From positions 2,294,001 through 2,358,000 of the forward strand of contig JBANDB010000004.1 in assembly GCA_037576215.1 (NCBI GenBank): a DNA stretch of 64,000 bases, given 5' to 3'. Positions 23,780 through 35,767 of this stretch are shown here, one piece after another (the stretch's first letter is position 1; each line of letters starts with the position of its first letter). The translations under genes and the position numbers were made by a program. This DNA comes from Armillaria gallica. Taxonomy: Eukaryota; Basidiomycota; Agaricomycetes; Agaricales; Physalacriaceae. The notes beneath the pieces are model-generated. The model worked only from the letters and a program-made list of their open reading frames with translations, ran no database searches and was not told the origin of the DNA.

Positions 23780-24010
23780 AGAAGGGATTTAAGGCCTGCC
23801 TATGATGCCAGGTCTTGTTCTGTTGGTACTGCAGCCATCTGGATCGATTTGAATGATGTTTGAATCCGAGTCTCGCACTGAAAAAAGTAATGGGCCATGA
23901 AGGTACCTGCTGTGAGCAACAGCAATCTCCTGGACTAGGGACTTACCTTTGGACAAATATATTGGAGTAGAATAATATCAGTGCTTAAAGAACCAGCCCC
24001 TAAAGAGCAG
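23780..24010 (-). repeat. Repeat family R, copy 3
   Basis: Read on the minus strand it matches about 13540-13740: the 'ggggctggttctt' block, 'aaggtaagtccctagtcc', an 'aggagatt-ctgttgct' block and 'gactcggattcaaa'. The shared GTAAGT donor and flanking blocks suggest the copies derive from one spliced gene. This copy is a fragment. Confidence 0.6.
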
Positions 24011-24444
24011 TTATATGAAGAAAGTCCCACATTATTTTACTATGTAACATAGCTTGCTTCAACGGATCAAGGGCATGTAGTTAGCGATCTTCTGCTGTTT
24101 CAATGTGCGAAAAATGTTCGTCGGGCAAGCAAATAGGTCAAGAAAAATATGTTCCCAAGTCTATCTTGGGGTACAACAGTTCCGGATGACCAAGTATTAA
24201 TAACACTGTAAGACACTAAGCTCCGTCATATCTTATCTATGTCCAAATTAGGTTATACAGTCATCACCTGGTCCTCTGTACACCACTATTCCTTTGTACA
24301 TTTGAATATAGCTTCTCTTTCTGCTGTGTTATGGTTCCATTTTCATTTTTATCTTATAGAGTACAGTATATGCCATCAAATTACCAACAAAAATCAAGTC
24401 AAGGAGGCTTGTATCAGTCAGGAAAAAATCAATAGTAGCTGATA

Positions 24445-24773
24445 CTAGAGATCTTCATGAGTGTCACTCGCAGACACTCACATTTTTTTGTTATTTAAAG
24501 AACTCATGATTGAAATATGCAAAAAAGACAAAAAAATAACTAATCTCCACTGTTTTTTGAGCTCTATTCAATGGTAACTGGGGTTTTATATTTATATGAC
24601 ATTTATAAATCCTTAATGTGCTTGAAATATAAAACCCCAGTTACCATTGAATAGAGCTCAAAAAATAGTGGAGATTGGTTATTTTTTTGTCCTTTTTGTA
24701 TATTTCAATCATGAGTTTTTTAAATAACAAAAAAACATGAGTGTCTGCAAGTGACACTTGTGAAGATCTCTAG
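24445..24773. mobile_element. Foldback MITE, copy 1 (329 bp)
   Basis: Almost the whole element is one long inverted repeat: CTAGAGATCTTCATGAGTGT at 24445 and its complement at the right end (24773), with arms meeting near 24600. Flanked by CTGATA (24439-24444 and 24774-24779), a 6-bp TSD. No coding capacity. Second copy at 37515-37842. Confidence 0.9.
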
Positions 24774-24779
24774 CTGATA

Positions 24780-25275
24780 TGAATTTCCAAGAAACACAAA
24801 TACAGGATTGGGCAGGAGTGAGGGTACTGGGTTGCATAAATTGATCTCAAATTGTTTTACTAGCTATAAGGATAGATTTCTCCTGTGGAACCATGGGCCA
24901 GAGACCACTTGTTGTGATGCTATAGGCAAAACGAACCAGAACCTCTCTTGAGAGCCATGAGAAAACTGTCCAAATCTGGAAACAGTGGCCCAAATTTGGC
25001 ACACGGAAACTGGTGTACAGAGGTCCCGGTATCCGGTAAATTTGGACTTTCCTCAAAAAAATTCACCACCTTATCAATTCATTATAGAACCACCCAAAAA
25101 TCATAATGTGTACTCTTAAACATATCATTGACATCATTACATACTTTTCTGGATGAAAGGTGGATGAGGGGGGCTTTGAAATCCACTGGAAATTTGCCTG
25201 TACAGTGGACCGGGTGATGGCTGTAAATTTCCAAATTTGGTATCACAGCTGACAGTGGGCACCGGCAATGCCCGG
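24780..25275. other. No recognisable gene
   Basis: Spacer between the foldback MITE and the hAT element; no feature beyond the hAT target site at its right edge. Confidence 0.45.
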
Positions 25276-28200
25276 TAGTGTTCCGATGACTTGGCTTCGC
25301 ACAGCTTGAATTGACTTTGTTTGGCTTCGGCGTCATGATGACTTGAAGTCGATATTTGTAAGACAGCTTGACTCGAAGCCATTATGCCATTGACTTTTGA
25401 CAAATATGGTAGTTATATTATATTATATATCAATGACCTCCTCATATGCATCCAAACTTCTAACAAATGCGTTCAAATCAGTGGGAACACGAACTTCATC
25501 CTCCATTAATGCTTCCAACTCCTGGAGCTCATCTGTTCTGCTCAGCCCCACTGTGAAATTGAGCCCTGCATCAGTCTTTATTGCAAATTTTAATACCTGC
25601 AGTGCTTCCATCATCTCCGGTGATAGTCGGCTTCAATGGACAGTGATAGTTTCCTTACTTGAAGAGAAAACACATTCACATGGTACAGAAGAGCCCTGGA
25701 TTGGTAAGATATCCAAGGTGAGTCTGTAAATACTCGGATAGCGCTGATGATTTTCCTACAGAAAATGTTCAGTCAGAATTTCAAATTTCTGAAAATTACT
25801 CACCTGCCAAAACATAAGGCTGCTTGTAGCAGTCATATTATCCAGAAGATACATATCCACTTCCTGTTCAGCCATACGGCCTACAGTCATATTTTGACTT
25901 GTGCGCCCATGCAACAGGACCTGACTTGCCCATGCAAATTCATCATCCTTCACTGGTGGAGCTTGTTCATCTGACTGTGTGGGAGTCAATGTATGATACT
26001 GCTTAACCTGGATGCGCAATTAGATACTAAAATATACAGTACTGGTGACAGAATTCATACCACTTCAACAAATTTATAATGGGCAGCTACATACTCTGCG
26101 GGATGAAAGCGGCTGTACCACTCTAGCTTCATATGTGGATTGATTGCTGAACTAAAGCTTAAGAACAATCAGTGATATTAGAAAAGGCACATACCCATAA
26201 AGAGCAGATATGCAGGAACCTCCAGAGTCCAATTTGCATAGTCGGACAACTTACTAAGTCCCACATTGATTGCAGGTCTGAGTATTGGGTACTTGATCTT
26301 TAGTCCTTCCCAAAGTGCTGTCATAGCTGAAAAAGATGGGATGGCATCACAGAGAGTTGGTGTTTTTTCAGCGGAGAGCTGTTGCTGGAATGCATGTGGT
26401 ATCTGGGTGCTAATGTCATGTAGGCATACATCCAAGAGACAGAATTACATACCTCAAGGACTTCATTCATCATATCAAGTAATGACCACTCATCCATAAG
26501 CAAGTTGTAGTGTAAAAGGTCATGGAAATCATCCATGGACAGAAAACAGGAGATAGCCTTGATTATAACTGCTCAATATGAATCAAGGAAAGAGACAGAA
26601 CACCTACTTCTCGAAGCAGAACTCCACATTCAATTATAAAATGGGTGGATGACCAGCAAACATCAGTGTCCAAAATCACCTCAAGCTCTTTTTTCAAACA
26701 CACTTTTACAGCAGCAAGAAAATTCTCCTGATGTAGAGACGACCCCCGAATCTAGCAAGGAAGATTAGATAAATAATGTGTATGCAGAAGGAAATTCATC
26801 TACTGCTCTGATTAAACTGCGAAGCCATGAGATGAGTTGATCAGCCATGGATTCAAGCTCGCCGATTGCTGCTTTACATGCCAAGTTAATGACATGGGGA
26901 AAGCATCTAATGAGATGTAAGTAAGCAGTTATCAATATACACTAATAAAGACAGACCGAATGTGCCTTTCTACAGGATCAAACTCAAGTTGGGGAAATCG
27001 ACGTCGCGATATGACAGCTAATGCTTCCAACAATGTGTTATTATTAGAAGCATTGTCAGCGGTGATCCATCCAAGCTAACAAACAATGATGTGAAAAAGA
27101 AATTCACGCAAATGCATGACTAACCTTCTCGATGATACCTAGATGCTCCAAAATAAATACAAAAGCTTCCACCAAATGCTCTCCAGTGTGGCGTCTAGGT
27201 ACCTGATGAAAGGCTATAAGAGCTGCTCTCATCTTGAGGTGGGTTTGAGTCCCAAAAGCTGTCTCGAAGGTCTCCTCTTGAATCCAATGTGCAGTAACAG
27301 CCATGAATGAGTGTTGTTTGGTGTCTGTCCAAAGATCTGTTGTGCACAAAACCTTCCCACGAGTAACCTGAGAGATGAAATCAGATCTGATGTAGAATAG
27401 AAATAAAGAAAGCGAACTTTGAGTTCATCGTGTGTCCGTTCAAAGTAATCATCCAAGGCTAGTAAGATATGAGCCCATAAGTGGTCAGCATGTGGTATAT
27501 CTGAGTCCTTCAGATCACGCCTGAGATACAAAATAAGGTTGCGAAAGTGCCAGTTTTCAATTGCATAGATAGACTTGTGATAAGGGTCAGAAGAAATGAT
27601 TCCTGAGATAGATATGCATGCAACACACCTGATCATCGGCAACAATCCAAAGCATGCAGTAATCAATGAGACCTTCATTTGAGTATTCCCCAAATGCCGG
27701 AATCTTATTGTCGGGATCGGTTGAAACAAACGGCTTAGCATTGGATGATTCAGGATGAGCTTGGCGGTAGCGTTTTACATGGGGCTGTGCATAGTCAGCA
27801 GTGATAGAGATGCCCAGTGCATCACAGGTGGAGATCCAGTCATCAAAATGATTTTTGACAAGATGTTGGCGCATTCCATCGGTGCTAGTCCTACTATACT
27901 GGTAGAAAGGAACCTTCTCTCTGCTATCAAGCTTTTTCCTGTGGCTGAGTCATGAGGCAAGAAAGATAGACAGGTTTGAAGATACACGTATGCGCAGTAA
28001 TGACATTCATGCTTGCTGTTGATCTCATTTTTTGTAAAAAATGTCCAAACATCATCTGCAGACTTTGCCTTCTTCGCTTTCGCTTGCTTTTGGTGCTGAT
28101 CAAGGAAGGCAGGTTGTGGAATACTTGATGGTCAGGTGGTAGAAGAGCGCCTAGCAGAAACTGGAGTGCGAGTGTGCTGTAAGTGCTGAGACCTTTGAGA

Positions 28201-29556
28201 CAATGGTGTCGTTGTGACATTATGGGCTTGGGGTGTGGGTGTGGCAGTGGGTGTTGGCGTTTCCATATCAATACCGGAGAAATAAAATTCTTCGCCTGGT
28301 GTATCCGTAAAGTGAACTGTATTGCGAGCATTTCGTTGTTGACATGGTGGTGTTGATGGTACAGGTGGAGGTACTGGAATGGAACGTGAATCTAACAGCA
28401 GGAATTGATTTAAGCAAATCGAAGCGGAACAGGCATGTACCAGACCAACCTCGGACCTCAGTATTTGTTGTGTTTGTGTCCTGGACTTGGTTTTGTATAT
28501 GGTTGACTTGACCTTGAGCGTTATCCAAAGCCATCTGTTTCTTGCGGGATTTGCGAGAACGTGGCTGGGAGATGTCTGGCAAATTCACGGCTGAAGGATA
28601 TGAGAGATGATATGAGACATACTTATCATAACTCACGATGGTGCTCAGCATTATCAGTGCTGTCCTCTGAAGCTGCTGGAGGTTGAGAAGACTGTGTGGA
28701 TTGTCCTCATCGTGTATCTGCATTATATCAGGTCACAAACAACAATAAAGTCATTCAATAAGGACAGACATACTAGGTCTTGTCTGAAATACAGTCTCAA
28801 CAGCTCCACTAGGGTGGCAGGCAGTTGTTCGAGATGCACTAGCTGGCAGCATGGCATTCAAACGTCAGTAGCTGCTTGGATATACAAGGGATGAGAGACA
28901 AAGGTAAATTCATCTCATCAGTTCTTATATGCGACAGGATATGAGAAAGAAACATTCATACCATTACCCATGGGAGTATACAGCATCAAAATTGTGACTC
29001 TGGCTTTGATAGAAGTCGCATCAAATTGGTAATTGAATGCCAGTGGGCAAAACAAGAGCCAAGAAAGTAACAACATGCTGCGTATTGATGAAGGTAGCCC
29101 TATACTCCAATGACATGTAGGAATCAAAAATTTTAGGCTAAAGCAACTGATATCAGTTGCCAACCAACCGAGAGCTGAAAAAGTAAGAGGGAAGCATATA
29201 TGTCTCAGAAATTTTCAGCCAACCAGACTTGAGTCTTTGTCTCCAGGGGCTCTTGAGGGTCCATTTGAGAGGCAAAGGAGAACCATTAGATAGAAAAAGT
29301 TGGAGGGAAGTGATCTGAAGGTACTTGCAAGTGTTATCAATGGTGAATTGATGTGCAATGAAAGGCAACAAATCAATCGTTGCTGGCAGTCATGTGTTTG
29401 ATGAAGCCAATGGCTTTCCGACTCGAAGCCATAGTCAAGCCAGCCCAAGTGACTTCTGTTTTGTGACTTGCGAAAGTCAAGCTGGCATGGCTGGCTTGAC
29501 GTTTATCGGCTTGGCTCCATCAGCATGCGACTTGAAGCTGAGTCATCGGAACACTA
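25276..29556 (-). mobile_element. Complete hAT-superfamily transposon, 4.28 kb
   Basis: TIR TAGTGTTCCGATGACT at 25276, mirrored at the right end (29541-29556). Flanks are ATGCCCGG (25268-25275) and ACGCCCGG (29557-29564): an 8-bp TSD with one mismatch, typical of hAT. Subterminal regions on both sides (25276-25400 and 29390-29550) carry clustered GACTTG / CTTGAC / CTCGAAGC words, like hAT transposase binding sites. It encodes one transposase gene on the minus strand. The one-base TSD difference suggests some age. Confidence 0.92.
25423..28723 (-). CDS. hAT transposase with BED-type zinc finger
   Basis: Multi-exon gene filling the hAT element. N-terminal BED-like finger: DDVWTFFTKNE...HECHYCA (about 28060-28000) with the His pair in MRQHLVKNH on the next exon (about 27865). 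Catalytic region: CTTDLWTDTKQHSFMAVTAHW (about 27330), RRHTGEHLVEAF, then after a GTTAGT intron LGWITADNASNNNT (about 27060), CFPHVINLACK (about 26890) and DVCWSSTH (about 26660). C-terminal dimerisation region: ILPIQGSSVPCECVFSSSKE and SPEMMEALQVLKF (25700-25590), with the stop at 25423. Introns near 50 nt. No in-frame stop was seen in the blocks checked, so it may be functional. The first exon(s), around 28.4-28.9 kb, are not resolved. Confidence 0.88.
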
Positions 29557-29564
29557 ACGCCCGG

Positions 29565-30134
29565 TTCTGGAACATGAGCTGACTAAGCTCATTTTTGGTT
29601 ATTCTGATGGCAAATCAATGTTAATTGCTTCAACTCTCATTGAAGTGTGATGAGCAGCACAGACCATTGTTAATTGGCCTTTTTGCTGTGTGGACTGACA
29701 TTTGGTGGTACCAGAGTATCTTTGAAAGTTAGGATGGCATCTCATGAAGGTTCTGTGTGCTTGAAAGGTGTGCAAAAGTGCAAAAAGCTGTGTAAATGTT
29801 TGTTTGGTTATATTTGCAAAGCCTTCGGACTGCTCATCCAAATGGACCTGGTACAGGCTTCCACAGACCTTGTATCACTTCGAAAAAATTACAGAATATC
29901 ATTTGAAAATAAACTACATGTTTTCTTTGAAGCACTTTTTAAAAAAAAAGCATTTTAAATGCTATAAATGCGATGAAACTATGGTAAACAGGGGTCTAAA
30001 AAATAAATTGCCTTGAAGAAAACATGTAAAATTATGTCCTGAGTAAAATGTTCCTGCAAAAGTACATGTGAATCTTCTTCCTTCAAGCTGCAGAAGGTGC
30101 ATCCATGGAACTTACATATATTGGGCCCTGATTG
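29565..30134. other. No recognisable gene
   Basis: Spacer right of the hAT element; ORFs below 95 codons without motifs. Confidence 0.4.
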
Positions 30135-30399
30135 CACTGCATGGAGAATCCAATATTTTTGCTTATAATATTGAATTCTATAATTATTTATTTTTTTCAA
30201 TATATTGCACTGAAATATTGAGATAATATTTTCAATATATTTGTGATATTTGGGAAATTTACAATATTTTTTTCAATAAACAAGAATATTCAAATAATAT
30301 TCAAAATAATCTTTTGATATTCCAGCTTAGATTTCAAGAAAAATAAATAGTTATAGAATTCAGTATTTTAAGCCAAAACATTGGATTCTCCATGCAGTG
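30135..30399. mobile_element. AT-rich MITE, 265 bp
   Basis: TIR of about 60 bp: CACTGCATGGAGAATCCAAT at 30135 and its near-complement ending at 30399 (ATTGGATTCTCCATGCAGTG). The interior is almost pure A/T with runs of AATATT. Flanked by TTG on both sides (30132-30134, 30400-30402). CACTG ends with a 3-bp TSD suggest a CACTA or PIF/Harbinger derivative. Confidence 0.8.
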
Positions 30400-30402
30400 T
30401 TG

Positions 30403-31144
30403 AGATCGCTCGAAGTGCAAATTTTGGTGGGAGTTGCCAGTGCCCACTGACAGTAAGCAAATACAAATTGACCCCTGGCACCTTGGTTTGGCAGGGCAAA
30501 TGGTCGTTATCCTTCCTCCTCTGTCGTTTCCTCCTTATCTCGGAAAGGATCGGGGATATTATATGATCACACAAAAAGTCTCATATTAAAGTCTCAGCAT
30601 TCCCCAGGTTCAGAGTTAATCCTCTTTCAGAATCCAGATTGAGGTGAAGATCTTACACAATTTTGCCGCCCTCCTTATGTTTGGAATCCATGGCTTAACC
30701 AAGCACAAGTACTCGCTCAAGTCATTGTCAAGGTAATATGTATTCTTTACAACATCCAAAATCCTGTTCTAATCTCAGTCAGGTCTGGCGGTGTCAAATT
30801 TTCACCTAGGATACTCTTTCTCGGCCATCCATATCATCACCATGGACCTCTACCTGACGACATTTTATTCTGAGCAGCGCTCCAGCCAATCTCAGATCCT
30901 CTGCAGCTTCTGCTAAAAAAACTCTACATGCAAAGATACTTCCATGCCGAATCTTTTGAGTCAGTGTGATATTGGTGGAAGGAAGGAAGGAATGAAGTTT
31001 TACAGGTCCAACGGAGGATCGGGAATCATTGCTTCTACGAATGACTGCTGTCCATACGTTTAGTTCTTTAAACTCGTAACCTGCCTTTATATTGACTCGA
31101 GCAGAGTCTGAGGTAACGAGGATCGTCCTTTTCTGAGCAATTTC
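30403..31144. other. No recognisable gene
   Basis: Spacer; contains a short (GAAG)n run near 30975 and no supported gene. Confidence 0.4.
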
Positions 31145-32520
31145 GTGGGTAGGACCCTGAGCATTCTTAAGTTATACCTTAGGATTCAACAGCGACAAAC
31201 ATTGTCCCTTTATGGCAACAGCTTAACTTCCGCCTTCGACGCTCATGTCAACCTTTACCATGCTGAATTGTTCCAATATGAGGCTGAATGGTACACAAAA
31301 GGCATGCTTTCTTTATTCTACTACTAGGACTTTTTATGTTCCTTTCGTAGATACTTAATCTGCACTCTCAATCGCTGCGGTCTGACTAAGCGAGCAGCAA
31401 TTGAGTGGCTATGCAGCTTCTTGTCTCCCTTGACCACTGCCTCGCCTTGCCTCTACACGCCTGTACAGCATGTAAATTGTGATCTCTCTGAATGCAAAAG
31501 GTATGGTTCATTTATTTTACTACTTCTAATTGCTTTTTAGCTTCTTTCCACACATCTGGCAGCCCCAAGAGCCCTGGATTGCACATATCCTGCCCCCACC
31601 CCACACGTAAGCCCTCGGTGGAGGCAGCACTGCGATTTATTCATCCACGAAGAGGGAGACGACACCAGGACGCTCCACAGTGATGACGACCCATGCCGAC
31701 TGCTGCCATGGCTACAAATCTGACCCCCATCTCCATCCCAATCCACCCAGTACCTCCGGCATCGACATCGGTGCCTATCGCCGCTGTACACGACTTCCAC
31801 ACACTACAAGAGTGTATGTCGCATGCGGGGATTCGACATCGGCTGTCATCTCAGCGTGTGAAGGGCTATCAAAGGCGCACATAGCCACAATGACAACAAT
31901 GACCAATGAGGCAACAGCAACGACGACAATGTGGGCAGGGGTGGTTATACTCCATTGCGGTGCTATGAGGCAATCTAGGGGAGGGATGTTGGAGAAGGAG
32001 AGCTTGGAGGGAACAAGCTGGAGGGCAGGAGACATCGAGGAGGATGCCGGGATGAAGGTCAGGATGCCGGCGGCGCACAATGACAATGACAGACACGCCC
32101 TTTTGACCTTCGATGTACGACTCAAGGGTGCAACGAATGTGCTCAGAACGATGATCCTATGACCATTACCCTGCCCACCATCGCCTGCCTCGCCAAACAT
32201 CAACATCGGTGTCCCTTGCACCATGGATCTCCCCCAGCCTCCTCATACTGGAGAATTCCCTGTTATTTGGGTGGGTGATTATGTACCCGCCGTGTGCAAG
32301 GACCCATGATGTCCCAGTCGTCGTGGGTCACTACCCTATTCCGATCCCCACCCCTTCCCCCTGTTTCCATCCCTACGGCCTAGCAACCACCACCAGGGCC
32401 TCACCACTCCCGTTTTCGACATCGGGGAATCCAGTGGTGAGGCCTATTTCTCCCTCCAACTTCTCCATCGCCGTGAAAGCAGCACCGCCTGTTTTCCCCA
32501 TCCCACTGGTGTTGTGATTG
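31145..32520 (+). repeat. Degraded dispersed repeat related to 49.8-50.7 kb and 1.1 kb
   Basis: 31145-31330 resembles 1140-1230 (shared 'accttaga-ttcaa-agcgaca' and 'tccctttat'). 31350-31480 and 31700-32150 resemble 49790-49900 and 50150-50650 ('gagtggct-tgc', 'cgacatcggggcc', a CA/GA-rich stretch). Long ORFs here on both strands reflect low stop density in CA/GA-rich sequence and are not convincing genes. Confidence 0.4.
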
Positions 32521-33004
32521 CCACGATGACTCACAGACCATTTGTTTGGACATACAGTATGGTCACCCCCTCAGTGAGCACCCCCACCATGTCCTCCCAC
32601 GACGCTTGCGCATGCATTGTCCACTACAAAGGTGTATATATATTTTTATTTCAGAAATAGTATATGTCCACCTATAAATATAATATAATTTCTATCTATG
32701 AAATGTGTGAGTAGTCTAGTTGTTATCTGCATTGCTTAGTCCCAATCAAGCCTAGGATGTGTATGTGAAGTTTTGAACTCTTTAATGCCAGTCTAATTGC
32801 AGTAAGAGCAGAATGCAGAATGCACTGATATGCCATGCTAACTCACTCGAAAGACTGGGATCCTCATGAGCATTGGTTTTGTTTGAAGGACTGACCTGTA
32901 GGTTCTGGACTCGTATCCAGCCCCGTGAATATGTCATTCTCTAGCTATACTGCATTAATAACGAAATGCAAAAGGCTGTTTAATCTCAAAGTTTAGCTAG
33001 CAAG
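32521..33004. other. No recognisable gene
   Basis: AT-rich spacer between the degraded repeat and the A3 unit. Confidence 0.4.
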
Positions 33005-33559
33005 ACAATTAGTCCTGATGCTCTGGTGCCATACCAACGCTCGCCGATACTGTTTATTCAATTCCAGCCGTATCGTCATGTCGCCGCGTATTCTGTTGCC
33101 CAGCTCGTAGATCCACATTCCTAACGACACTTACTTGCGTTGGACCAATGACCATCTGAATGGAGTGCCTCAAGTCCTTGAACAGATATCACGATTCACA
33201 AAATCTAGAGCACATGTATAATTCAATGGTGCCTCTGCCGCACTGTGCATTCTCTAGAAAGCAATGTGCGGTTCCGATCAGCGAGGACGTATCAAAATGT
33301 TTATTTTTACTGCTCACCATTCAATCAACTCCACGGTTCACATGCCAATGTTGTGGCATCACATCATGCAGCTCTGACTTGTGTCCCCTTCATGTGCGTC
33401 TTTAACTGTGCGCGTAGAAAAGTGGGTCCGGGTTGGATCGATTTTGACAATCGGCTGCTTTTCCATCGATCTTCTGATCCCCAAAACGAAGAGCTCAGTA
33501 GGAACTCTTACCATTCTACGAGGCTACAAGTTGAAGAACCTCTGATGTGTGCATCCTCG

Positions 33560-33764
33560 AAGCACTTCAGAATCGCAGTGTGCTGCTGCGGCACTGAGAC
33601 TCCTATGAAATATATGGCAAGACCTAGCTTCATTCTCTAATTTGTGCGCTGACAGATTTGAAGTGCGCCAGATTTGAGCCTCCATGAAGCACTTCAGAGT
33701 CATAATGTGCGGCAGTAGCAGCAGCACACCGAGACCCCAGCACCGGCTGTTTGAAGTATAAAAA
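33560..33764 (+). promoter_or_regulatory. Paired dyads plus TATA box upstream of A3
   Basis: First dyad 33576-33596 (CAGTG...CACTG); second 33704-33729 (AATGTGC, GC-rich spacer, GCACAC), about 130 bp apart. Each is preceded by AAGCACTTCAGA. A TATA box (TATAAAAA, 33757-33764) follows 28 bp after the second dyad. The conserved ATGs lie 79 and 110 bp further on (33843, 33874), a sensible promoter geometry. Confidence 0.65.
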
Positions 33765-33842
33765 CCAGCCTCATATGATACACCGTCCGGTATCATTGCT
33801 ACTGAGCTACTCGTCTTCCCTCCAACTTATCTTCTTGTTGTC

Positions 33843-33911
33843 ATGACCTCCGAAGGATTTGTTTTCCACAGGCATGCCGCGTGCATTCACCATGTTCTGC
33901 CGTTTGACTGA
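33843..33911 (+). other. Conserved short overlapping ORF (possible uORF) of A3
   Basis: 22-codon frame (MTSEGFVFHRH...) ending TGA 33909-33911, matching that at 2482-2550 in length and sequence. It is the first ATG after the TATA box and overlaps the ATG at 33874. Confidence 0.35.
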
Positions 33912-35767
33912 CTCTTGCGAACTAGTTTCACCAACAACCCCCTGTAAGCTCATTCTTCTTTTGGTGCCGATCTTCTGACTGAACGACTCCAGGAGCTCCT
34001 CGCCCAAGGAGGATCTGGCTGGTGCATTGTTGACCCTGAGCGAGCTTCCGATTATATGGAATGCAAATGTGATCAGATATGTCAATTTGGCGTTCTTACG
34101 CTTTTTTGCTCTGCGAGATTTTTATCGCCATGTGATAGTCCGAGATATGGACTCGTAATGCTGCCTGGCACATATCCACCTCCTTCGATCTGTCAGCTAG
34201 ACCTGTTTGATCAGGCAACTACAGGGAGGTACATGTTCTGATGTGGTCTGCTTTGAGGCATGCTCAAACTTTGTTAGTTTTCCTATCTGCTATGGGGACG
34301 ATAGCGAGATCATGCCAGACCAGAGAAGGTACGCCTCACAATTGTTCCTTGACCAGAGAACTCACACTAATATCGGACATAGCACTTTCCAGAATTCTTA
34401 TCTTGCAGCCCAAAGCATCAGGTGTGTTGTTGATCCATATCTGCTCTTGTCGATGGATGCTCAATGTCTACCCAAGCCAATCTCTCGGTGATGGCCTAAA
34501 TGAGCTTCTTCCAGTATCCTCGTATCTGTTTGTCCTACGTCTTTAGTTTTACTAGAATTGTCTTTACGATCCGCTTATGTTTTTAGGTCTTACCCCCCAC
34601 CGCCGCCGTTGTTATACCTGTCAGTTGTGTGCGCTTTAAAGCTTGGTTTCTATGCGATACTTATGCTTCATTAGGAGCAACGACGCAACTTCGTCCGACC
34701 TTCAGGACTGGTTTGCTTCCATTGATGGTGGGAGTGACGATACATGGTTTAGGTGCCATCTTTTTTATTACGTTTGGAGGACATTTCCTGATAGATCCCT
34801 TTACAGTTCCTTTCTTTTGGGCGATCTCAACGATTCAATAGATGCTGAAAAGCCATCGGTACCAGGAAATTGTCCAATGGAGGTTACGAACTGTGAACAG
34901 TGAGCTTTGATTTTTGTTTGCCGATTACGAAAATATTTACACTCATGTCAGAAACGGGTTTTGCTCTCTAATCGATTTCCTAACGTTTGCACCTGGCATG
35001 AGCAGCATCCTGTAGGTTGAAAATGCAACCGTGTCGTCTCTTTCTCAAGTACATTGTCAGTGACTTCGAGAACCCAAACGCTTTCCACACCGTTCCTGGG
35101 AGTGTTCTGCAAATGGAGCATACTGATATCATAGCATCTGGAATACAAACTCCTCGGTATGATCTACTTTAACAGCGCATTCTGTGATAACTTATGTGCA
35201 GGTGCCCCTCTGTCTCCACCCCTGTGACTGATGCGATTGATGCCACTGATGGATTGATCAAGCCATGGCAAGTGTCTTTGTGGGTATCAATTGAACGTCT
35301 ATCAATGTCATTTTCAGTCCTAAAGGGTATCGGGTCGTTCTGGCCCCTCCTTTGCAATACTGGGCAGGCCTCAGTCCTGATTTATGTGTCTATTTCCTAC
35401 GTGATCCATCAGCGAATACACAGTATCATTGCTCTGTCGATCACTGTACAGACATGTTTACAGAAAAAGAAATCGGGAACCATCTCAGGGCAAAACATCA
35501 TGGGATCGAAGCTTATGATGATGTGACCTGCAAGGAATGTGGGCAGACCATGCATGCCAAGTCCTATCAAGATCACTTCTTGCAGTTACATAGCGAACGC
35601 TCCATTCATTGTGCCTACTGTAACAGTAGGCAGGTCCGAGTGCAGAACCTGCCTCGTCACTTCAACATTTGTCCAGGCCTAGACAAGTATTGGAGGGCCC
35701 GGAAGGTTTGTCGTACTTATCTCTAGCTCAATGAATTACAACTGAAATTCATCCATAGACCGCTTAA
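33874..35767 (+). CDS. A3: three-finger Cys/His-rich protein gene
   Basis: Best copy of the family. A probable first exon (MPRAFTMFCRLTDSCEL...) ends at GTAAGC (33944). The body holds an open Cys-rich block (MECKCDQICQFG...FLSPCDSPRYG, 34060-34170), a block ending AAQSIR (34421), a block with FRCHL (about 34750), one reading IVSDFENPNAFH (about 35060), and TPVTDAIDATDGLIKPWQ. The finger exon is 35318-35705: PKGYR, finger 1 CSVDHC-x11-H-x4-H, finger 2 CKECG...H-x4-H, finger 3 CAYC-x12-H-x3-C. Its length (1 + 387 nt) leaves phase 0 for a 9-nt last exon, Thr-Ala-stop (35759-35767). Upstream splicing is unresolved. Probably nuclear and nucleic-acid binding (inference). Confidence 0.6.

Larger units (their letters stand above)
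33005..35767 (+). repeat. Duplicated unit A3 (direct copy of A1 unit)
   Basis: Matches 1590-4332 in order and orientation from the 'gatgctctggtgcca' block onward, through paired dyads, start region, body and finger exon. A3 is the best-preserved A copy because it also keeps the donor and last exon missing from A1. Confidence 0.75.

Noticed and set aside
31680..32162. 160-aa ORF (plus) and 149-aa ORF (minus)
   Set aside because: They overlap in a CA/GA-rich low-stop stretch shared with a degraded repeat; neither shows protein-like conservation with the 50 kb copy.
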